Of a stretch of DNA of 64,000 bases, positions 1 through 8,253 are shown in pieces (position 1 is the first letter of the stretch; every line of letters starts with the position of its first letter). The translations under genes were made by a program, and so were the position numbers. A model generated the notes under the pieces. It searched no databases, was not told the DNA's origin, and was given only the letters and a program-made list of their open reading frames with translations. This DNA is from Rufibacter sp. LB8. Its GTDB lineage: Bacteria; Bacteroidota; Bacteroidia; Cytophagales; Hymenobacteraceae. Location of the stretch: NCBI RefSeq assembly GCF_014876185.1, contig NZ_JADALJ010000001.1, positions 62,001 to 126,000 on the forward strand, given 5' to 3'.

Positions 1-18
1 CCGAAGGCAAATTAGCAC

Positions 19-47
19 ATCAGCACATTAAATCATCAGCACATTAA
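19..47. repeat. 13-bp direct repeat over the lysS stop
   Basis: ATCAGCACATTAA occurs at 19-31 and again at 35-47, period 16. A partial third unit (ATTAGCACAT) starts at 11. The second copy contains the lysS stop codon (minus strand, 44-46). Too short and too few units to be a CRISPR. Confidence 0.7.
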
Positions 48-1567
48 GAGTTGTTCTCTGGTTTCATCTGTGGGAAGAACAGCACGTCTTGAATGGAGTG
101 CGAGTTGGTCATGATCATGCTCAGGCGGTCAATGCCAATGCCCAAACCGGCGGTTGGCGGCATGCCGTATTCCAGGGCACGCAGGAAATCTTCGTCTAGC
201 ACCATGGCCTCGGTGTCGCCGCGTTTGCCTAGTTCCAGCTGTTCTTCAAAGCGGGCGCGCTGGTCAATGGGGTCGTTGAGCTCAGAGAAGGCGTTGCAGA
301 TTTCCTTGCCGTTGCAGATGGCTTCAAAGCGCTCCACCAAACCTTCTTTGCTGCGGTGTTTCTTGGCCAGCGGGCTCATTTCTACAGGGTAGTCAGTGAT
401 AAACGTAGGCTGAATCAGCTGCGCCTCACACTTCTCCCCGAAGATCTCGTCAATGATCTTGCCTTTGCCAATGTTGGGGTCAAGCTTGATATTGAGGCTG
501 GCGGCGGTTTCACGCAGTTGGGCTTCGTCCATCTCAGAGATGTCAATGCCGGTAAAATGCTGAATGGCCTCAAACATGGTGAAACGCTTCCAAGGCCGCG
601 CGAAGTTGATGATGTTTTCGCCTACCTGCACTTCCGTAGTTCCGTGCAATGCCAAGGCTACTTTCTCCACCATCTCCTCTACCAAGTCCATCATCCAGTA
701 GTAGTCTTTGTAGGCTACGTACAGCTCCACTTGGGTGAACTCCGGGTTGTGGAAGCGGCTCATGCCTTCGTTCCTGAAGTCTTTGGAGAACTCGTACACC
801 CCGTCAAAACCACCTACAATTAACCGCTTGAGGTACAACTCATTGGCGATGCGCAGGTACAAGGTCATGTCCAGCGTGTTGTGGTGCGTCTTGAACGGAC
901 GCGCTGCGGCTCCGCCGTACAAAGGCTGCAAAATAGGCGTTTCCACCTCTAAATAACCACGTTCGTTTAGATACTCGCGCATGGTGTTCACCAGCTTGGT
1001 ACGCTTGATAAAGGCCTCTTTCACGTGCGGGTTCACCACCAAGTCCACGTACCGCTGACGGTAGCGCAATTCTGGGTCGGTGAACGCGTCATACACGTGC
1101 TCCACGCCGTTTTCGTCTACTTCGCGCTTTACAATAGGCAGCGGTTTCAGGGATTTGGCCAGCAAGGTCAGTTCTGTCACGTGTACCGAGGTTTCGCCAA
1201 CCTGGGTTTTGAACACGTAGCCTTTCACGCCAATGAAGTCGCCAATGTCCAGCATTTTCTTGAACACGGTGTTGTAAAGGTCCTTGTTTTCGCCCGGGGC
1301 GATGTCATCGCGGCTCACATAGATCTGGATGCGGCCGGAGCTGTCCATGAGCTCCGCAAACGAGGCTTTGCCCATCACGCGGCGGCTCATCAGGCGGCCG
1401 GCCAGGCTTACTTCCTGGTAATTGTTGGCGTCTGGGCTGTAGTTTTCTTTTATGTCTAAGGCCGTGGCGGTCACGTCAAAAAGTTCAGAAGGGTAGGGGT
1501 TGATGCCCATTTTCTGGAGCTCTTCGCGCTCATGGCGGCGGCGTAGTTCCTGTTCGCTTAAATGCAT
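44..1567 (-). CDS. lysS: Lysyl-tRNA synthetase, class II
   Basis: This enzyme charges tRNA-Lys with lysine in the cytoplasm in an ATP-dependent reaction. The 507-residue protein has the usual length and order: an N-terminal OB-fold anticodon-binding domain (about residues 50-150), then the class II catalytic core. Motif 2 is visible as [15 protein letters not shown] and motif 3 as [11 protein letters not shown] near the C-terminus. The ATG at 1567 lies directly before the HLSEQE N-terminus expected for the bacterial family. A repeat-filled spacer lies upstream, so no operon partner is visible on that side. The tRNA-Lys gene is 7.5 kb away; I see no functional linkage. Identification is firm. 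Confidence 0.97.
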   Translation of the reverse strand: MHLSEQELRRRHEREELQKMGINPYPSELFDVTATALDIKENYSPDANNYQEVSLAGRLMSRRVMGKASFAELMDSSGRIQIYVSRDDIAPGENKDLYNTVFKKMLDIGDFIGVKGYVFKTQVGETSVHVTELTLLAKSLKPLPIVKREVDENGVEHVYDAFTDPELRYRQRYVDLVVNPHVKEAFIKRTKLVNTMREYLNERGYLEVETPILQPLYGGAAARPFKTHHNTLDMTLYLRIANELYLKRLIVGGFDGVYEFSKDFRNEGMSRFHNPEFTQVELYVAYKDYYWMMDLVEEMVEKVALALHGTTEVQVGENIINFARPWKRFTMFEAIQHFTGIDISEMDEAQLRETAASLNIKLDPNIGKGKIIDEIFGEKCEAQLIQPTFITDYPVEMSPLAKKHRSKEGLVERFEAICNGKEICNAFSELNDPIDQRARFEEQLELGKRGDTEAMVLDEDFLRALEYGMPPTAGLGIGIDRLSMIMTNSHSIQDVLFFPQMKPENNS

Positions 1568-1664
1568 GGAAACGTGTGGTTCAGTGGATTCTAAAAATCA
1601 AACCGCGAATTTCGGAAATAATTCGCAGACATAGCGTGGTTCTGGGCCGAAATGCAAAAATGAG

Positions 1665-1702
1665 GCCCCACCCCAACCCCTCCCCAACGGAGAGGGGCTT
1701 TT
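1665..1702 (+). repeat. Hairpin/G-tail unit, variant A
   Basis: CCCCACCCCAACCCCTCC followed by a short CCCCTCC..GGAGAGGGG hairpin and TTTT. The same unit recurs near 31085, 38544 and (inverted) 39237. It could fold as a weak terminator on the plus strand, but its dispersal marks it as a repeat. Confidence 0.75.
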
Positions 1703-1710
1703 CTGGAGCT

Positions 1711-1750
1711 ACGTTTCGGGGCTCGTTTTGGGAAATGAAGGCAAAAACGG
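1711..1750. repeat. Palindrome P, degenerate copy
   Basis: A decayed copy of the palindrome described at 2940-2983. The outer arm GCAAAAACGG and the central GGGAAATGAAG remain recognisable, while the left arm reads ACGTTTCGGGGCTCG. Confidence 0.55.
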
Positions 1751-1754
1751 AGGG

Positions 1755-1792
1755 ACCTCACCCCCGGCCCCTCTCCCACGGAGAGGGGAGAG
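1755..1792 (+). repeat. Hairpin/G-tail unit, diverged A
   Basis: CCTCACCCCCGGCCCCTC followed by TCCCACGGAGAGGGGAG. It is a second hairpin/tail unit in the same orientation as the one at 1665, with a P copy between them. Confidence 0.65.
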
Positions 1793-1885
1793 TTGGAATG
1801 TAGAAATGGTTTTTATATATCTTCTGCTAGCCCATTCAAAACGCTAGAATAAAGGGCTACCAAATATATCTTAAAACCGATTTAA

Positions 1886-2005
1886 ATAGGCCCTGGCTTT
1901 AGCCAGGGTACTTTATGTAAACGATTTCGGCTTTAGCCAATCAATGTATTTGGCTAAAGCCAATTTATACCTTCGCTGTTTACCCCGGCTAAAGCCGGGG
2001 CCTAT
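1886..2005. repeat. Nested inverted repeat built on GGCTTTAGCC
   Basis: The outer arms, 1886-1910 and 1981-2005, are inverted repeats matching at 23 of 25 positions. The inner arms, 1929-1940 (GGCTTTAGCCAA) and 1950-1961, match perfectly. The whole 120-bp unit can fold as one long stem with an inner stem. It contains no ORF and looks like a miniature mobile or REP-type element in the lysS upstream spacer. The spacer 1568-2164 otherwise holds only the repeats listed here. Confidence 0.75.
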
Positions 2006-2031
2006 TCATGGATTGAATACGAAAACTGATT

Positions 2032-2071
2032 CTGTTTTCGGGCTCATTTCCAGAAACGGGGCCAAAAACGC
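2032..2071. repeat. Palindrome P copy
   Basis: The left arm is intact (GTTTTCGGGCTCATTTC, centre CA). The right arm has decayed to GAAACGGGGCCAAAAACGC. Confidence 0.7.
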
Positions 2072-2164
2072 AGAGCAGAAGAGAAGGTCATTTCCAAAGC
2101 CCGTCTTTTTAATCTTTCATAAGGTTTCATCGTTTAAGACAGCAACATCAATTTCCCCCCAAGT

Positions 2165-2632
2165 ATGAAATGTGAATTGACGCTTACGTTTGAAGAAAAT
2201 GACGGCACCTTGCGCTGGATTTTCAATATTCTGGTGTATGCCCACCAAATCAGTGACCCGCAGGTACGAAAGGCGCTGCAGCCAACTTTGCAGGAATTCC
2301 TGCACAAACGCAGTTACGAGGAAGTCATAAGATTAGCCGACACAGACATTGATGAAGGCGATTTTGTGCGCGATTACCTGAAGCAGAACCTCATCAAATT
2401 CAACGCCTCGCAGGTCAAGTTCAAGGGAGAAAAAATAAAGGCGCTCTGTTTTACCATTGAACAGGCCGGCCAGATGCAGGCCGCCGCCGACCCTGGCGCC
2501 GTGGCCCCGGAAGTGCTGGCTTTGTTTGAAGGGCATGAACTGAAACTAAACCAAATCAGGCACTGCGCGCAACAGGCCCTCACCGAAGCCGGGGCGCAGG
2601 GCGTGCAAATCAAAGCTTTCGGAAGTGCCTGA
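2165..2632 (+). CDS. Hypothetical protein, 155 aa
   Basis: I do not recognise the family. The 155-residue product is soluble, with no signal peptide or membrane segment. Its N-terminus (MKCELTLTFEEND) reads as a beta strand, followed by a mainly helical body rich in charged residues. The start at 2165 is supported by backbone-like codon use beginning immediately and by the repeat-filled DNA upstream. The last 28 bp of the gene are part of a roughly 100-bp segment duplicated at 2903-3001, so a pseudo-copy of its C-terminus (KAFGSA) sits 270 bp downstream. It appears to be transcribed alone. Confidence 0.75.
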   Translation: MKCELTLTFEENDGTLRWIFNILVYAHQISDPQVRKALQPTLQEFLHKRSYEEVIRLADTDIDEGDFVRDYLKQNLIKFNASQVKFKGEKIKALCFTIEQAGQMQAAADPGAVAPEVLALFEGHELKLNQIRHCAQQALTEAGAQGVQIKAFGSA

Positions 2633-2704
2633 AAATAAAAAATCCGTTTTCGGCCTCATTTCCAGAAATGAGCCCGAAAACGGATGTAAAAAAAGAAGCA
2701 CCGC
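2605..2704. repeat. Direct repeat, copy 1 (gene end plus P)
   Basis: About 100 bp covering the last codons of the 2165-2632 gene, its stop, the A-rich spacer and a P palindrome. It is repeated at 2903-3001 with roughly ten differences. Confidence 0.85.
2642..2685. repeat. Palindrome P copy
   Basis: Arms run from ATCCGTTTTCGGCCTC to GAGCCCGAAAACGGAT around centre CA. There is one uncompensated change (GGCC in the left arm against GCCC in the right). Confidence 0.85.
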
Positions 2705-2720
2705 TCAAACCTTCGCTGTC

Positions 2721-2892
2721 TGGAGTCTTCCGTAGGGTGACTCCAGACTTATAGTGGAATGGGAGTCTCTGACTCCCTGTTTGAGCGGAGCAAAGGCGTT
2801 CCATTGTCCTGTAGAACTGTTCTTGCCACCGGTCCGGAACGCAGTTCCTGCTGAATCATGGTTAGTTCGGAGTCACCTTCCGGAAGACTCCA
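2721..2892. repeat. Inverted-repeat element between the direct repeats
   Basis: Arms 2721-2749 and 2864-2892 are inverted and match at 25 of 29 positions. They enclose 114 bp without an ORF. The element lies inside the spacer separating the two 100-bp direct repeats. Confidence 0.75.
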
Positions 2893-2902
2893 AACAGCGG
2901 GA

Positions 2903-3001
2903 GCAAATCAAAGCCTTCGGAAGTGCCTGAAAATAAAAAATCCGTTTTCGGGCTCATTTCTGGAAATGAGCCCGAAAACGGATTTAAAAAAGAATCACCG
3001 C
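2903..3001. repeat. Direct repeat, copy 2
   Basis: Second copy of the 2605-2704 segment. It carries an untranslated replica of the end of the 155-aa gene, including the TGA stop, and its own P copy. Confidence 0.85.
2940..2983. repeat. Palindrome P, reference copy
   Basis: A perfect palindrome: the 21-nt arm AT + CCGTTTTCGGGCTCATTTC and its exact reverse complement flank a 2-nt centre (TG). The outer part of the stem is T-tract on the left and A-tract on the right. A transcript would therefore read UUUU-stem-AAAA, the opposite of an intrinsic terminator. About 23 copies occur in the backbone, mostly just downstream of stop codons. Confidence 0.9.
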
Positions 3002-3026
3002 CCAGGAGGTGCTTCTTTGCATAGTA

Positions 3027-4064
3027 TTAAGCGGCCACGGCCAGTTGCATAGTGGTAGTGCCTTCTGAGAAAAGCGGTTCAATCTGTTCTTTCAGGCGCG
3101 CCTGCACAAAGCTGTTCTGTAAATGCTGGGGCAGTTCACTTACCAATTGCTGGTATTTCTCTAGCCCCATGGCCTTGGCGATGTAGCTTTCATGAATCCC
3201 GTTGAGGTAACTCACAATAGAAAGCAAACTTTCATGGAACAGCTTGAAATCAATCTCGGCCTCCACAAAACGGTCAATCTCTTTCTGTGACGCCGAAATG
3301 CGCAAGCGGCCCAGCAGATCAAACAGCGTGGTGTAGCCCATGCGCCAGGTAATCTGCTGCCAGTGCTGCGCCGACCATTTGTTCAGTACCTCGCCGGTTT
3401 TGCTGCTCTTGATGGCCGTGGCCGGATTGCTCTGCACCTGCGCCCGTATGGTGGTGGCCTTCATTTTACGCGTGGTGCGCAAGAACTGCCCAATCTGTGC
3501 CTGTGCCTCAATCTCTTTGCCGGCAATCTGCAAACCCGCCTTGTAGCCCGCCAACGGCAACCGGTGAATGCTGAAGTCATTGTACGCGCCCGCCGCATAA
3601 AACCCGATGGCCCGTGGGTACGCATTCTTCACCACCAAACGGCCCGCCTCGCGGCGCAAAACGGCTTCATGGCTAGTCTTGATGCCCAGCGTGTACAGAA
3701 ACGCCTGCAAACCGGCAAACACTGAGTAGTACGCCTGCGGGAATGTCCAGTGCAGGGCATTGCGCAGGTAGGTTTCATCGCCCAACTCAGCGGTGGCACG
3801 CAAGGCGTATTCGGTGCTCCAGGAATTGAGCAAGGTCTTGGCCAGCGCCTTCAAATCCTGTTCAGACAAGTCGGCGGTATGGGACCGTAAGAAGACCTGG
3901 TGGTTGAGGCCAGACTCTTCGGCACTGTGGTTTATATGGTAGTTAATCGCGAAAAAATAGTTCAGGAACACCTGGGCCGGAATAGATTTCTGCCATGCCG
4001 AGTCCTGCGTCTTTTGCTCCTCCGGGAAGAGCGGAATCACTTGATCCTCTGTTACCTTCTTCAT
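3027..4064 (-). CDS. Hypothetical protein, 345 aa
   Basis: Unrecognised soluble protein with no signal peptide or membrane span. It is predominantly helical. The segment PQAYYSVFAGLQAFLYTLG (about residues 108-126) faintly resembles the YYxxF helix of HEPN-type domains, but I see no RxxxxH active site and do not assign that family. A basic stretch (FLRTTRKMKATTIRAQ, about 195-210) follows. The ATG at 4064 is preceded by a 335-bp AT-rich spacer likely to hold its promoter. It is monocistronic, and its stop lies about 25 bp beyond the second direct repeat. Confidence 0.75.
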   Translation of the reverse strand: MKKVTEDQVIPLFPEEQKTQDSAWQKSIPAQVFLNYFFAINYHINHSAEESGLNHQVFLRSHTADLSEQDLKALAKTLLNSWSTEYALRATAELGDETYLRNALHWTFPQAYYSVFAGLQAFLYTLGIKTSHEAVLRREAGRLVVKNAYPRAIGFYAAGAYNDFSIHRLPLAGYKAGLQIAGKEIEAQAQIGQFLRTTRKMKATTIRAQVQSNPATAIKSSKTGEVLNKWSAQHWQQITWRMGYTTLFDLLGRLRISASQKEIDRFVEAEIDFKLFHESLLSIVSYLNGIHESYIAKAMGLEKYQQLVSELPQHLQNSFVQARLKEQIEPLFSEGTTTMQLAVAA

Positions 4065-4399
4065 GTTTTAAAAACACCTGACCAAGGTAGTTAGTTGCAT
4101 TTTAAGCAATGATTTAAGGAGTGTAAATATTTGTATTTCAGTAGTTTGAAAATTATTTTTAAATAAATTTCCGCAGTGGTTAAAACCACTTTTCAGAGGC
4201 TGTTTTTTTTCTTGATTTGGCTGATGACAAGTGACACCGGAACGAGGCAAAAACCTACTTTCGTTACTTTTTTACTATCAAAAAGGGTTCTTTTGGCGAA
4301 GAATTCTATATTTGTCAACCGGGCAGCTGCTGAATTCAAGCAGAAAAAGGCAGCTTCTGCATAAAACCACCCCTAAACACCAACACCAAACAAAACTGT
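4065..4399. other. AT-rich divergent spacer
   Basis: The spacer lies between the divergent 345-aa gene and the first T9SS-tailed gene. It has no ORF, tRNA or palindrome copy. It holds the promoter-like element noted at 4307 and poly-T/poly-A tracts (4202-4211). Confidence 0.6.
4307..4314 (+). promoter_or_regulatory. Candidate -7 element TATATTTG
   Basis: Matches the Bacteroidota TAnnTTTG -7 box 85 bp upstream of the ATG at 4400. No TTTG -33 box sits at the ideal distance; the nearest, at 4292, is too close. Confidence 0.35.
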
Positions 4400-5464
4400 A
4401 TGATGAAACCTTTACAAAAATTAAGTTTATCGCTGGTCGCCTTTTTGGGCGTGGGCAGCATTTCTGTTTCTGCCCAGGAGTTCCATGACGCATTCTCTGG
4501 AACCGGCACCGTGTCTGGCCACAACGGTTGGGAATACGCCAACATAGGTACTTCCGGGCAAACCATGCTAGAGGCCGGCAGCCTGACCTATCCCGGTTTG
4601 GCCGCTTCTACCGGCAACAAAGTAGCCTTAAAGGCCACCAACAATGAGTACATCAACAAGATGTTCGCCACCCCGGTGACCACAGGTGAACTGTATGGTT
4701 CGTTCCTGTTGAATGTAGTGGACGGCGCCTCTTTGCGGGGAAATGAAACCATTGGGAATTACTTTATGCACTTTGTGCGGTCTCTGGGGGTAACGCCTTA
4801 CCAGGCAAGAATCTACGTGAGAGCGGGCAGCGCGCCCAACACCTTTAACGTGGGTATCCTGAACAATACCCTTGACGGCGTTCCTACCCCAGTCTCCGGT
4901 ACTGAGATGTACGGCACCAACCCCACCAACTATACCATTGGTCAAACTGTGCTTATTGTGTTCAAGCATGACCTGGGGAACAACTCCTCCAGCATATGGG
5001 TGAATCCCACGCTAGGAGCGGCGCAGGAACCGGCGCCAACGTACACGGCAACTGCCGGCGTGGCTACCACAACTTTAGGGGGAATAGCCTTTCGGCAGAA
5101 CAACACCAATGGCCAGGGAACCGGAAACCTGGAAATTGACGAAGTGAGGGTAGGCCCATCATTTGATGCGGTAACTCCAGGAACTACCACCAGCGTGAAA
5201 GACTTCGCCACTGCTAATATTGGCTTGTACCCAAACCCTACCTCCGGAAGCGTGAAACTGCAGCTGCCCGCCAGCCTGGCCAACGGCGAGGTAGGCCTGA
5301 CCGTCTACAGCCTGGAAGGGAAAGTGCTCCTGAAAACCGCCGGCTCTGAGCAGAAACTCAACCAGGAACTGGCCACCAAACTGAGCGCCGCCGCCAACGG
5401 GGTGTACATTGTGCGCCTTGAAAGCAACGGCAACAGCTACCAGACCAGAGTGGTGAAAAACTAG
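4400..5464 (+). CDS. Secreted protein with T9SS type A sorting domain
   Basis: Exported protein of 354 residues. A signal peptide covers residues 1-25 (MMKPLQKLSL..VSAQ). The central region (about 30-260) is beta-rich and lectin-like, with repeated LEAGSLTYPGLAASTGNKVAL-type strands, and I cannot name its ligand. The last ~80 residues form a type IX sorting tail (LYPNPTSGSVKLQLP .. GVYIVRLESNGNSYQTR-VVKN) that directs passage through the outer membrane and surface attachment. Either of the two adjacent ATGs (4400/4403) can start it. The next gene (5764-6843) is a paralogue with the same layout, so the pair looks like a tandem duplication. A strong terminator follows, so the two are probably transcribed separately. 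Confidence 0.88.
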   Translation: MMKPLQKLSLSLVAFLGVGSISVSAQEFHDAFSGTGTVSGHNGWEYANIGTSGQTMLEAGSLTYPGLAASTGNKVALKATNNEYINKMFATPVTTGELYGSFLLNVVDGASLRGNETIGNYFMHFVRSLGVTPYQARIYVRAGSAPNTFNVGILNNTLDGVPTPVSGTEMYGTNPTNYTIGQTVLIVFKHDLGNNSSSIWVNPTLGAAQEPAPTYTATAGVATTTLGGIAFRQNNTNGQGTGNLEIDEVRVGPSFDAVTPGTTTSVKDFATANIGLYPNPTSGSVKLQLPASLANGEVGLTVYSLEGKVLLKTAGSEQKLNQELATKLSAAANGVYIVRLESNGNSYQTRVVKN

Positions 5465-5487
5465 TCTATTCTGAAAATGCTAAAAGA

Positions 5488-5520
5488 AAGCCCTTCGTTT
5501 TACCCCGAAGGGCTTTTTTT
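5488..5520 (+). terminator. Intrinsic terminator
   Basis: The stem AAAGCCCTTCG / CGAAGGGCTTT with an 8-nt loop is followed by a T-run, 24 bp after the stop at 5464. Confidence 0.9.
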
Positions 5521-5547
5521 GTGCCCTTATTACATGCTTCAGGTTTT

Positions 5548-5587
5548 CCGTTTTCGGGCTCATTTTCAGAAACAAGGCCAAAAACGG
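5548..5587. repeat. Palindrome P copy
   Basis: Left arm intact; right arm partly decayed (GAAACAAGGCCAAAAACGG). Lies between the two T9SS paralogues. Confidence 0.75.
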
Positions 5588-5667
5588 AAACTGAATGCCC
5601 TCGTGCAGGCAAGGCAGCCAGCTGAAAAAAATAATTATTACATAACACAGAGTTTACGCCTTATCCT

Positions 5668-5675
5668 TACATTTG
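5668..5675 (+). promoter_or_regulatory. Candidate -7 element TACATTTG
   Basis: A TAnnTTTG match 88 bp before the ATG at 5764, mirroring the position of the candidate before the upstream paralogue. No clear -33 box. Confidence 0.3.
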
Positions 5676-5763
5676 CTTCACCATTTAGACGTCTGCCCTT
5701 GCAATAAGCGAACGGCTAGCTGGTGCCACCATTTGCATTACAAACCATCCTAACTTAATTATT

Positions 5764-6843
5764 ATGATTAAAAATCTACAAAAGCTGAGTTTCTTATTGG
5801 CTGCAGGATTTACATTAGAATGTTCAAGCGCAATGGCCCAAGGGACCACTACCCCTGTTTTTTATGAGGGTTTTGCAAGAACAGGCGCTATTGGAGATCC
5901 GGCAGTAGAAGGTGGTAACGGGTGGGTAACCCATAGTGGCTCTGGCCCAATCGCAATTTTAGAAGGTAGCTTGTCTTATCCAGGCTTAACTGCTTCTACA
6001 GGCAATAGAATTTTGTTGCCAGCCGCAGCTGCCACTAGTAGAGATGTGAACGCTGATATTTCCGGGACTATTCCGGCCGGTACTACCACTGCTTATTATT
6101 CAGCCATTATCAAAGTTCTTGATGACACCCAATTAGGTGATACGCCTGATTACTTTATGCACTTTGGTAATGACGCAGGTGCCGCCAACACTAACCTGTT
6201 CGGTAGATTGCATGCTAAAAAATCAGGAACTGGTTATCGGTTGGCTATTCAGAATATTTCTGGAGGTACTCCTACCCAAACAGATTTTCCTTTAGATCTT
6301 ACTTTTGGTACTTCTGTGCTGGTAGTGGTGAAATTTGAGATTAAGGATGGAAATGATATGGCAACACTTTGGGTGAACCCAACTCTTGGCGCGACAGAGC
6401 CAACCAACGGTGTGTCTAACTCTAGTGGTACCAACTCTGCTACCAGATTCCAGTCAATTGGATTGAGAAACGGTTTTATGTCCGCCTCTTCCTCCGGAAC
6501 CCCAAAAGTTGAGATTGATGAAATAAGAGTAGGAACTACATTTGCTTCGGTAACGCCAGGTACTACTACCAGCATCAAAGATTTCAAAGCGGGTAACCTG
6601 AACATCTATCCTAACCCGGCCAACGGAACCTTCAAGTTGCAGTTACCAGCCAACTTGTCTTCTGGCAAAGTGGCCATGACGGTGTACACCGTGAGCGGAA
6701 CTGTTTTGTTGAGCGCCACCGGCACTGAGAAAGCCTTGAACGAGCAACTGTCTTCTAAATTCAACAATGCCGCCGCCGGTGTGTACTTGGTGAAAATTGA
6801 AGCCAACGGCGAGAGCTTCCAAACCAGATTGGTGAAAAACTAA
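5764..6843 (+). CDS. Secreted protein with T9SS type A sorting domain, paralogue
   Basis: A 359-residue paralogue of the preceding gene with the same plan: signal peptide (residues 1-25, ending SSAMAQ), beta-rich lectin-like body, and type IX tail (NIYPNPANGTFKLQLP .. VYLVKIEANGESFQTR-LVKN). Shared landmarks are GSLSYPGLTASTGN, DYFMHFG/NYFMHF, LWVNPTLGA, VEIDEIRVG and VTPGTTTSIKDF. Function unknown; a surface-exposed carbohydrate-binding role is only a guess from the lectin-like strands. Codon use is more AT-rich in the first two thirds than in the tail, while the upstream paralogue is evenly GC-rich. This suggests the bodies diverged while the tails stayed similar. Confidence 0.88.
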   Translation: MIKNLQKLSFLLAAGFTLECSSAMAQGTTTPVFYEGFARTGAIGDPAVEGGNGWVTHSGSGPIAILEGSLSYPGLTASTGNRILLPAAAATSRDVNADISGTIPAGTTTAYYSAIIKVLDDTQLGDTPDYFMHFGNDAGAANTNLFGRLHAKKSGTGYRLAIQNISGGTPTQTDFPLDLTFGTSVLVVVKFEIKDGNDMATLWVNPTLGATEPTNGVSNSSGTNSATRFQSIGLRNGFMSASSSGTPKVEIDEIRVGTTFASVTPGTTTSIKDFKAGNLNIYPNPANGTFKLQLPANLSSGKVAMTVYTVSGTVLLSATGTEKALNEQLSSKFNNAAAGVYLVKIEANGESFQTRLVKN

Positions 6844-6873
6844 ATTCAGCGGCCCCGGCCAACCAATTTTATA

Positions 6874-6912
6874 GAAGGCTCCCAGATGCAGATCTGGGAG
6901 CCTTCTTTTTTT
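6874..6912 (+). terminator. Intrinsic terminator
   Basis: Perfect 14-bp stem GAAGGCTCCCAGAT / ATCTGGGAGCCTTC, 4-nt loop, then seven T, 30 bp after the stop at 6843. Confidence 0.93.
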
Positions 6913-6989
6913 GTGCAGGGCTAACTTATGCAGGTAAATTTGATTTCGGCCGAAAGGAATAAAAAACCGCCAGCTACCAAAAGCTGATT

Positions 6990-7029
6990 CCGTTTTCGGG
7001 CTCATTTCCAGAAACGGAGCCGAAAACGG
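6990..7029. repeat. Palindrome P copy
   Basis: Outer 11 bp of both arms intact. The inner right arm reads GAAACGGAGCCG. Immediately followed by GAACTAGTC. Confidence 0.8.
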
Positions 7030-7104
7030 AACTAGTCTTTTGCTTTTCCACAATCTGACAATCCTGAAAGTTCTTGTAGTTTTGCAGCCTGAACGGTAGT
7101 AACT

Positions 7105-7923
7105 ATGAAAGAGAACATGAAAGGCAAAGTGGTCATTGTCACGGGCGGTTCCTCGGGCATTGGGCGGGCCTGTGCGCTGGCCTACGGGAAGGCGGGGGCC
7201 ACGGTGGTCATCTCCGCCAGAAACGCGCAGAAACTGCAGGAGACCGGCCAGGAACTGGCAACAGGCAGGGTCACCTATCTGGCCGTGCCCGGTGACGTGA
7301 GCGTGGAAACAGACTGCCAGCAACTTATTGCGCAAACGGTGGCCAGCTTTGGACGGATAGACGTGCTGGTCAACAACGCCGGCATCAGCATGCGGGCCTT
7401 GTTCCAGGATGTGGACTTGGGCGTGATTCGGCAACTCATGGACATCAACTTCTGGGGAACCGTGTATTGTACCAAATATGCCTTGCCACATCTTTTGTCA
7501 ACCAAGGGCTCAGTCATTGGCGTGTCTTCTATTGCCGGTTTCCAGGGCTTGCCGGGGCGCACGGGGTATTCGGCGTCTAAGTTTGCCATGCAGGGTTTCC
7601 TGGGCGCCTTGCGCACCGAAACGCTTCACCAGGGCCTGCACGTGATGGTGGCCTGTCCTGGGTTCACGGCTTCCAACATCAGAAACACCGCTCTGGCCGC
7701 CAACGGGCAGCAGCAGGGCGAATCGCCGCGCGATGAAGGCAAGATGATGACCGCCGAGGAAGTGGCTGAGAAGATTCTGGAAGGCACCTTGCGGCGCAAA
7801 AGGGAGCTGGTAATGACCGGCCAAGGCAAACTCACCGTCTTCCTGAGCAAGTGGCTGCCCGCCCTCACTGACAAGCTAGTCTTCAACCACATGAAGAAAG
7901 AACCAGATTCCCCTTTCAAATAG
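7105..7923 (+). CDS. Short-chain dehydrogenase/reductase
   Basis: NAD(P)-dependent oxidoreductase of the classical SDR family, 272 residues. The Rossmann cofactor motif TGGSSGIG is at about residues 13-20, NNAG at about 90, the catalytic Ser in SSIAG near 142 and YSASK near 157. The C-terminal extension (about 220-272, ending KLVFNHMKKEPDSPFK) is typical of SDRs annotated as short-chain dehydrogenases of lipid or sterol-type substrates, but the substrate cannot be read from sequence. It is cytoplasmic, with no signal peptide. It stands alone between palindromes, with its stop 6 bp from the next P copy. Confidence 0.92.
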   Translation: MKENMKGKVVIVTGGSSGIGRACALAYGKAGATVVISARNAQKLQETGQELATGRVTYLAVPGDVSVETDCQQLIAQTVASFGRIDVLVNNAGISMRALFQDVDLGVIRQLMDINFWGTVYCTKYALPHLLSTKGSVIGVSSIAGFQGLPGRTGYSASKFAMQGFLGALRTETLHQGLHVMVACPGFTASNIRNTALAANGQQQGESPRDEGKMMTAEEVAEKILEGTLRRKRELVMTGQGKLTVFLSKWLPALTDKLVFNHMKKEPDSPFK

Positions 7924-7929
7924 CCTTTC

Positions 7930-7967
7930 CGTTTTAGGGCTCATTTCCAGAAATGAGCCCCAAAACG
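7930..7967. repeat. Palindrome P copy (GGGC/GCCC with one mismatch)
   Basis: CGTTTTAGGGCTCATTTC and GAAATGAGCCCCAAAACG around CA. The single A/C mismatch sits where other copies carry C/G or G/C pairs. The rest of the spacer to 8253 has only a fragment, GATCTTTCCGAGAGGACAAA at 8051, resembling the repeat arm at 35513. Confidence 0.85.
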
Positions 7968-8253
7968 CCTTCCTCTGGAAATCTTGGGATTGGTTCTCAA
8001 ATTAAGAGTGGGAGTGTGAGACAAAAATAACCTTTCCTTTCCCCGCACCTAGATCTTTCCGAGAGGACAAAAAGTATCGTTCATTCGTCTGCTTAGTTAG
8101 AATATCAACGATGTCCAATGAAGATTAAGGAAGACAGCTCCCCCTTCAATTTATCCTCAGCAAAACTGGCATTTTACCTGAAACTGAAGAAGCCGAAATC
8201 CCTTCAGTTGCGCAGCCCTGCGCCTTTGGTACGAAACAAGTAAAAGAAGATTC

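Noticed and set aside
19-47. Short tandem repeats as a CRISPR fragment
   Set aside because: Only two exact 13-bp units with 3-bp gaps; no spacers, leader or cas genes.
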